Below are positions 5,553-9,161 of a DNA stretch of 9,161 bases, one piece after another (the stretch's first letter is position 1; the number at the start of each line of letters is the position of its first letter). The stretch comes from Alphaproteobacteria bacterium (lineage in GTDB: Bacteria; Pseudomonadota; Alphaproteobacteria; Rhizobiales; Devosiaceae): positions 1-9,161 of the forward strand of contig JAHJOS010000106.1 in the NCBI GenBank assembly GCA_018820005.1, in the 5' to 3' direction. A model generated the notes under the pieces. The model was not told where the DNA came from. It worked only from the letters and a program-made list of their open reading frames with translations, and did no database searches. The position numbers were made by a program, and so were the translations under genes.

Positions 5553-6176
5553 TCAGGGCGTGGCCGCCGTCAACCAGGGCGCCGCTGCCGGCCGCTGCAT
5601 CATGCGCCGATAATAGGCTTCCGAAGCTGGCATGGGCGCATGCGCAATTGGGGTGGCAAACCACCGGTGCAACCCCAGGGTGATGGAAATGTCGGCCAGG
5701 GTGAAACGGTCGCCGGCAACAAAGTCCATGCCTTTGGCCAGCTGCCCCTCGATGATTTCCATGGTCTTCGCCCAGGCCGCAACGCTCTTTGCCAGTTTGT
5801 CAGGGTCGTCAAAACCGGGCGTCTTCCGAACCAGCGCATTGAGTGGATATACCCAGTGCCGGCCCATCTCCGTGCTCTGCCACTGCACCCATTGCATGGC
5901 CAGCGCCCGCGCCTTGGCGTCCTGGGGCATCAAGGCGCCCGCGCCATGGGCTTCATTGACATAGGCCATCACCGCCACGCTCTCCCACAGCACGAAATCG
6001 CCGTCGACCAGCACGGGAACCTGCCCATTGGGGTTGAGCGCCAGGAATTCGGGAACCTTGGGATCGCGCAGCGGCAGACCCCAGTCTTCCCGGTCGTAAC
6101 CGATTCCCAGTTCGTCGAGGGCCCAAAGCACCTTGCGGACATTGATCGAGGTGATCCGCCCCAGCAGTTTCAGCAT
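5553..6176 (-). CDS. Glutathione S-transferase, GstB-like
   Basis: A 207-residue cytosolic enzyme that conjugates glutathione to electrophiles or acts as a glutathione-dependent reductase or dehalogenase. The N-terminal thioredoxin fold (1-77) begins MLKLLGRITSINVRKVLWAL, with Ser10 at the usual thiol-activating place. It continues with NPNGQVPVL (48-56, containing the cis-proline loop) and WESVAVMAY (64-72), where Glu65-Ser66 bind the glutathione gamma-glutamyl group. The helical C-terminal domain (about 88-205) contains the N-capping motif FVAGDRFTLADI (152-163). The pattern is closest to E. coli GstB. The start at 6176 has AAGG seven bases upstream. The gene is divergent from fliF and convergent with sciP, closed by its own terminator, and has no evident role in motility. 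The substrate cannot be predicted. Confidence 0.92.
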   Translation of the reverse strand: MLKLLGRITSINVRKVLWALDELGIGYDREDWGLPLRDPKVPEFLALNPNGQVPVLVDGDFVLWESVAVMAYVNEAHGAGALMPQDAKARALAMQWVQWQSTEMGRHWVYPLNALVRKTPGFDDPDKLAKSVAAWAKTMEIIEGQLAKGMDFVAGDRFTLADISITLGLHRWFATPIAHAPMPASEAYYRRMMQRPAAAPWLTAATP

Positions 6177-6201
6177 TTTGCTACCTTAAGTTTACCTAGC
6201 T

Positions 6202-6216
6202 CGGCATTTTATGCCG
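6202..6216. promoter_or_regulatory. Second CGGCA-N5-TGCCG dyad, upstream of fliF
   Basis: CGGCAT (6202-6207), TTT, ATGCCG (6211-6216) is a perfect 15-base hyphenated palindrome with the same outer arms and spacing as the one at 2502-2516. It lies 25 bases upstream of the fliF CtrA box and 26 bases from the GST start on the other strand. A FlbD-like regulator is the candidate binder by analogy with Caulobacter fliF, where FlbD represses. A GST-specific repressor is the alternative. Confidence 0.45.
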
Positions 6217-6240
6217 CAATTCGCATTCTGGCACCAAGAG

Positions 6241-6259
6241 TTAAGACAATGTTTACCAT
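6241..6259 (+). promoter_or_regulatory. CtrA box for the fliF operon
   Basis: TTAAGACAATGTTTACCAT reads as TTAA-N7-TTTA followed by CCAT. This matches the core consensus TTAA-N7-TTAA at seven of eight positions and the extended half-site TTAACCAT at seven of eight. It lies about 60-75 bases upstream of the candidate fliF starts. In Caulobacter fliF is a class II gene activated by CtrA, which supports the call. I could not pick a convincing -10. Confidence 0.65.
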
Positions 6260-6316
6260 CAGCTAGGTAATTTTTGCCCAGCGACCACCACACGCATTTG
6301 CGTTGGCCTGGTCCAG

Positions 6317-7960
6317 TTGGAATCGAGTGCCGGCGTGGAAAGTTTCTCTCAGCTCATCAGTCGCATAGGCCTGCCACGCCTGGCCGCCATGGCGACCGTT
6401 GCCGTCTTGATGATGGGCTTTTTCGCGTTTCTGATTATGCGCGCGCAGACGCCCAACCTGGCGCCACTCTATACCGGCCTGAGCCTTGAGGATTCCTCGG
6501 CAATCCTTTCCGAACTGCAGACGCAGAACGTGCCCTACGAATTGCGCGGCGACGGCGACACCATTCTGGTGCCCCGCGACCAGATCACCACCCTGCGCAT
6601 GACCCTGGCCGGTTCCGGCCTGCCCACGCGCGGCCAGGTTGGCTACGAGATCTTTGACCAGCAGTCGACGCTTGGCGCGACCAGCTTTGTCCAGAACATC
6701 AACAATGTCCGGGCCCTCGAAGGCGAACTGGCCCGCACCATCACCTCGCTCAATCGCATCAAGACGGCCCGCGTTCACCTGGTGCTGCCCGAGCGCGCCC
6801 TGTTCCAGCGTGAACGCAAGGATCCTTCCGCCTCCATCGTTTTGTCGGTACGCGGCGAACTCTCCGGCGGTGAAATCCAGGCCATCCAGCATCTGGTGGC
6901 TTCTGCCGTCGAAGGCCTCAAGCCCTCGCTGGTCTCGATCGTCGATGATCAGGGCAACCTGCTGGCGTCGGGCAGCGGCGATGAACAGGACGCGCTGGTC
7001 GGTCAGGGCGCCGAGCGCACCCTCAGCTATGAGAACCTCGTTCGCACTCGCGTCGAAGACATGCTGGCCAATGTCGTGGGCGCCGGCCGTGCCCGCGTCG
7101 AAGTGTCAGCCGAGATCGACTTCAACCGCTCCACCACGACCCAGGAAACCTTCGACCCTGAATCCCAGGTCGTTCGCTCCAGCCAGGTGCGCGAAACCGA
7201 GAACCTCACCGGCAATGCCAATGGTCAGGTGACCGTCGCCAATGAGCTGCCCGGTGCCTCGGGCGCTGGCGGCACGGGTGCAACCGATCAGGGCAAGTCG
7301 AGCGAAGAAGTCACCAACTACGAGATCTCCAAGACCACCCAGACCGCCGTCACCGAAGCCGGTGCCGTAAAACGTCTGTCCGTGGCCGTAGTGGTCGATG
7401 GCGTTTATGCCGATGATGGCTCGGGCAACCTTACCTACACCCCCCGCACTGCTGACGAAGTGGCCCAGATCCTGACGCTGGTACGTTCGGCCGTAGGCTA
7501 TTCCGAAGCACGCGGCGATACCGTCGAAGTCGTCAACATGCAGTTTGCCGAGCGGCCAGGTCTTGGCGCCCCGGGCACCGATGCTGCTGGCGGCCTGCTC
7601 GATTTCACCCGCGATGACATCATGAACGGCGCTGAAATGGCCGTGACCCTGCTGATCGCGCTGGCCCTCGTCTTCTTCGTCATGCGCCCGCTGCTCAAGA
7701 AGGTCCTGACGCCAGAGACTCAGCCGCTGGCCCTGCCCTCGGCCGCCGAAGTTGGCCACAACGGCGTCCTTTCCGCCAATGGTCAGGTCGTCAGCGAGGA
7801 GCCAGAGCAGCCCCGCGACAAGACCCCGGCCTGGGTCGCTAACGCCAAGTCGATGGGCGAAACTCAGCTCCAGACCCTCAAGACCGTCGGCACGCTCGTC
7901 GAAGAAAACCCCCGCCAGGCCGCACTGATCGTGCGCGACTGGCTGGGTAGTGCAGCGTAA
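6317..7960 (+). CDS. fliF: Flagellar MS-ring protein FliF
   Basis: A 547-residue inner-membrane protein that forms the MS ring, the first flagellar structure and the housing of the export gate. A first membrane span lies at about residues 22-41 (LAAMATVAVLMMGFFAFLIM). The periplasmic ring-building motifs follow: PLYTGLSLEDSSAIL, GQVGYEIFDQ, NNVRALEGELARTITSLNRI and ARVHLVLPERALF. The FliF C-terminal domain is at about 230-420. A second span is at about 441-459 (VTLLIALALVFFVMRPLL). The C-terminal tail EENPRQAALIVRDWLG (529-544) is the FliG-binding segment. The longest frame starts with TTG at 6317; an in-frame GTG at 6335 (protein then starting VESFSQLISRIG, 541 residues) suits the family N-terminus as well, and neither has a clear ribosome site. 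fliG begins 5 bases after the stop. A CtrA box lies upstream. Confidence 0.96.
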   Translation: MESSAGVESFSQLISRIGLPRLAAMATVAVLMMGFFAFLIMRAQTPNLAPLYTGLSLEDSSAILSELQTQNVPYELRGDGDTILVPRDQITTLRMTLAGSGLPTRGQVGYEIFDQQSTLGATSFVQNINNVRALEGELARTITSLNRIKTARVHLVLPERALFQRERKDPSASIVLSVRGELSGGEIQAIQHLVASAVEGLKPSLVSIVDDQGNLLASGSGDEQDALVGQGAERTLSYENLVRTRVEDMLANVVGAGRARVEVSAEIDFNRSTTTQETFDPESQVVRSSQVRETENLTGNANGQVTVANELPGASGAGGTGATDQGKSSEEVTNYEISKTTQTAVTEAGAVKRLSVAVVVDGVYADDGSGNLTYTPRTADEVAQILTLVRSAVGYSEARGDTVEVVNMQFAERPGLGAPGTDAAGGLLDFTRDDIMNGAEMAVTLLIALALVFFVMRPLLKKVLTPETQPLALPSAAEVGHNGVLSANGQVVSEEPEQPRDKTPAWVANAKSMGETQLQTLKTVGTLVEENPRQAALIVRDWLGSAA

Positions 7961-7965
7961 CCGCC

Positions 7966-9051
7966 ATGGCCCTGGTTTCCCAATCCGCAGAACAGAACGA
8001 TCAGGACGGCGGCCGTGGACAGGGCCAGCTCGTCGTCACCAGCACGACCCAGCAGCGCGTGCTTACCGGCGACGAAAAGGCCGCAGCCCTGCTGCTCGCC
8101 CTTGGTCCGGACTACGGCAAGCCCATTTTCGACGAACTCGACGAACTTGAGGTCAAGCAGCTCAGCCGCGCCATGGTCCGTCTTGGCCCCATTACCCAGG
8201 AAATGCTCGACGAACTGATGATCGAGTTCGTAACCACCATTTCCTCCAATGGCTCGCTGGCCGGCAACACTGATTCCACCGAGCGCCTGCTGCTCAGCTT
8301 CCTCAGCCAGGACAAGGTCGATTCCATCATGGAAGAGATCCGCGGCCCTGCCGGTCGCAACATGTGGGAAAAGCTCTCCAACGTGCAGGCCGACGTGCTG
8401 GCCGCCTATCTCAAGAACGAATATCCCCAGACCATCGCCGTGGTTCTTTCCAAGATTGCCACCGAGCACGCCTCCCAGGTCCTGGCCGTCCTGCCCGAGG
8501 AACTGGCCATGGAAGTGGTCACCCGCATGCTGGGGCTCGATCCGGTCCAGAAGGAAATCCTCGAAAAGATCGAAAGCACGCTGCGCACCGAATTCATGTC
8601 CACGCTCAACCACTCCAAGCGCCGCGACAGCCACGAGCAGATGGCCGAAATCTTCAATTCCTTCGACCGCCAGACCGAGGCGCGCTTCATCACCACGCTC
8701 GAAGAAAACAGCCGCGACGATGCCGAGCGCATCAAGGCGCTCATGTTCACCTTCGAGGATCTCGCCAAGCTCGAATCGTCCGCCATCCAGACTCTGCTGT
8801 CCAGGATGGACAAGAAGGAGCTCGCCATGGCTCTCAAGGGCGCCAACGAGACCATCAAGGAAACCTTTTTCGACAACATGTCCGGTCGTACTGCAAAGCT
8901 GCTCAAGGACGACATGGAGGCCATGGGGCCGGTGCGCCTCAAGGACGTCGACGAGGCCCAGGGCCGCATGGTGTCCACTGCCAAGGACCTGGCCGCCAAG
9001 GGTGAGATCGTCATCCTCAAGACCAAATCCGACGATCAGATGGTGGCGTAA
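7966..9051 (+). CDS. fliG: Flagellar motor switch protein FliG
   Basis: A 361-residue cytoplasmic rotor protein that joins the MS ring to the C ring and receives torque from the stator. The N-terminal FliF-binding domain spans about residues 33-130. The middle domain carries NEYPQTIAVVLS (151-162), a variant of the usual EHPQ motif with Tyr153 for His. The hinge motif MFTF is at 260-263. The C-terminal torque helix retains all five charged residues known from E. coli: Lys291, Arg308, Asp315, Asp316 and Arg324 align with K264, R281, D288, D289 and R297. Residues 1-32 are a polar Gln/Gly-rich extension that makes it longer than the 331-residue E. coli protein. It starts 5 bases after fliF, and its stop is immediately followed by the fliH ATG, so the three are one operon. 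Confidence 0.97.
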   Translation: MALVSQSAEQNDQDGGRGQGQLVVTSTTQQRVLTGDEKAAALLLALGPDYGKPIFDELDELEVKQLSRAMVRLGPITQEMLDELMIEFVTTISSNGSLAGNTDSTERLLLSFLSQDKVDSIMEEIRGPAGRNMWEKLSNVQADVLAAYLKNEYPQTIAVVLSKIATEHASQVLAVLPEELAMEVVTRMLGLDPVQKEILEKIESTLRTEFMSTLNHSKRRDSHEQMAEIFNSFDRQTEARFITTLEENSRDDAERIKALMFTFEDLAKLESSAIQTLLSRMDKKELAMALKGANETIKETFFDNMSGRTAKLLKDDMEAMGPVRLKDVDEAQGRMVSTAKDLAAKGEIVILKTKSDDQMVA

Positions 9052-9161
9052 ATGGCTCAACCAGCACGTTTCACCTTTGATCTGGATATGGGCAAGCGCA
9101 GCGCCGCCGCCCCCGCCAAGCCCACCGTACCCGAGGATCTGGTCGCCCAGTTGACCGCCCA
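9052..9161 (+). CDS. fliH: Flagellar assembly protein FliH, N-terminal fragment
   Basis: The ATG at 9052-9054 directly abuts the fliG TAA, and the frame stays open to the window edge, giving 36 codons. The visible start, MAQPARFTFDLDMG, then Lys/Ala/Pro-rich sequence and PEDLVAQLTA, resembles alphaproteobacterial FliH. FliH binds and regulates the export ATPase FliI. Position after fliF-fliG agrees with the usual order, and in Caulobacter this gene (flbE) is followed by fliN and flbD. The conserved coiled-coil and C-terminal regions lie outside the window, so the call rests on gene order and the N-terminus. Confidence 0.75.
   Translation, partial: MAQPARFTFDLDMGKRSAAAPAKPTVPEDLVAQLTA

Larger units (their letters stand above)
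6192..6270. repeat. Long-spaced inverted repeat in the gst-fliF intergenic region
   Basis: TTACCTAGCT (6192-6201) and AGCTAGGTAA (6261-6270) are perfect reverse complements, 10 bp each, separated by 59 bases. They bracket the CGGCA-N5-TGCCG dyad and the CtrA box. The spacing suits paired protein sites or a DNA loop better than an RNA hairpin. The left arm also touches the GST ribosome-site region. Confidence 0.45.

Noticed and set aside
7864..9060. 398-codon open frame on the minus strand across fliG
   Set aside because: It is antisense to a complete FliG with all key residues. The frame is open because of GC-rich codon bias; its translation is His/Gly/Leu-rich and resembles no family.
8249..9154. 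301-codon plus-strand frame overlapping fliG and the start of fliH
   Set aside because: Out of frame with both; Ser/Pro/Arg-rich translation typical of a +1 shadow of a GC-rich gene.

Overview
The window is GC-rich chromosomal DNA from a flagellated alphaproteobacterium. The strongest taxonomic marker is a complete SciP (DUF1153), the CtrA inhibitor known from alphaproteobacteria, beside a fliF-fliG-fliH operon. The gene style suggests Hyphomicrobiales, possibly Devosia-like, but I cannot fix the genus by reading alone. No mobile element, CRISPR array, rRNA or tRNA was seen.

Layout. (a) Positions 1-923, minus strand: an ECF-type sigma factor whose stop codon overlaps the start of a membrane-anchored partner protein cut off by the left edge. 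(b) 924-1245: a divergent intergenic region with a dyad plus T-run, then a small one-span membrane protein. (c) 1264-2415, minus strand: mnmA, the tRNA U34 2-thiolase. (d) 2416-2659: a regulatory region with a textbook-spaced sigma-54 promoter and, about 120 bp upstream of its predicted start, a perfect dyad. (e) 2660-4996: fliK (hook-length control) and flgD (hook cap), closed by a terminator at 5024-5052. (f) 5053-5198: a control region with a near-consensus CtrA box and an inverted repeat, then sciP (5199-5477). (g) A bidirectional terminator (5507-5539) separates sciP from a convergent glutathione S-transferase gene (5553-6176). (h) 6177-6316: a divergent control region with a CtrA box, a second copy of the fliK-type dyad and a long-spaced inverted repeat. 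(i) 6317-9161: fliF, fliG and the start of fliH, packed as one operon.

How it works together. FliF (MS ring), FliG (rotor) and FliH (export ATPase regulator) build the flagellar base early. FliK and FlgD act later, at the hook stage. The regulatory DNA matches that order: CtrA boxes sit in front of fliF and sciP, and a sigma-54 promoter sits in front of fliK-flgD. SciP would feed back on CtrA. This resembles the Caulobacter flagellar and cell-cycle hierarchy, where the fliF operon also encodes the sigma-54 activator FlbD. The most interesting signal is that one dyad, CGGCA-N5-TGCCG, occurs at both fliK and fliF. This is where a FlbD-like protein would be expected to activate late genes and control the early operon. 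I found no clearly new multi-gene system; the novelty is in the regulatory architecture.
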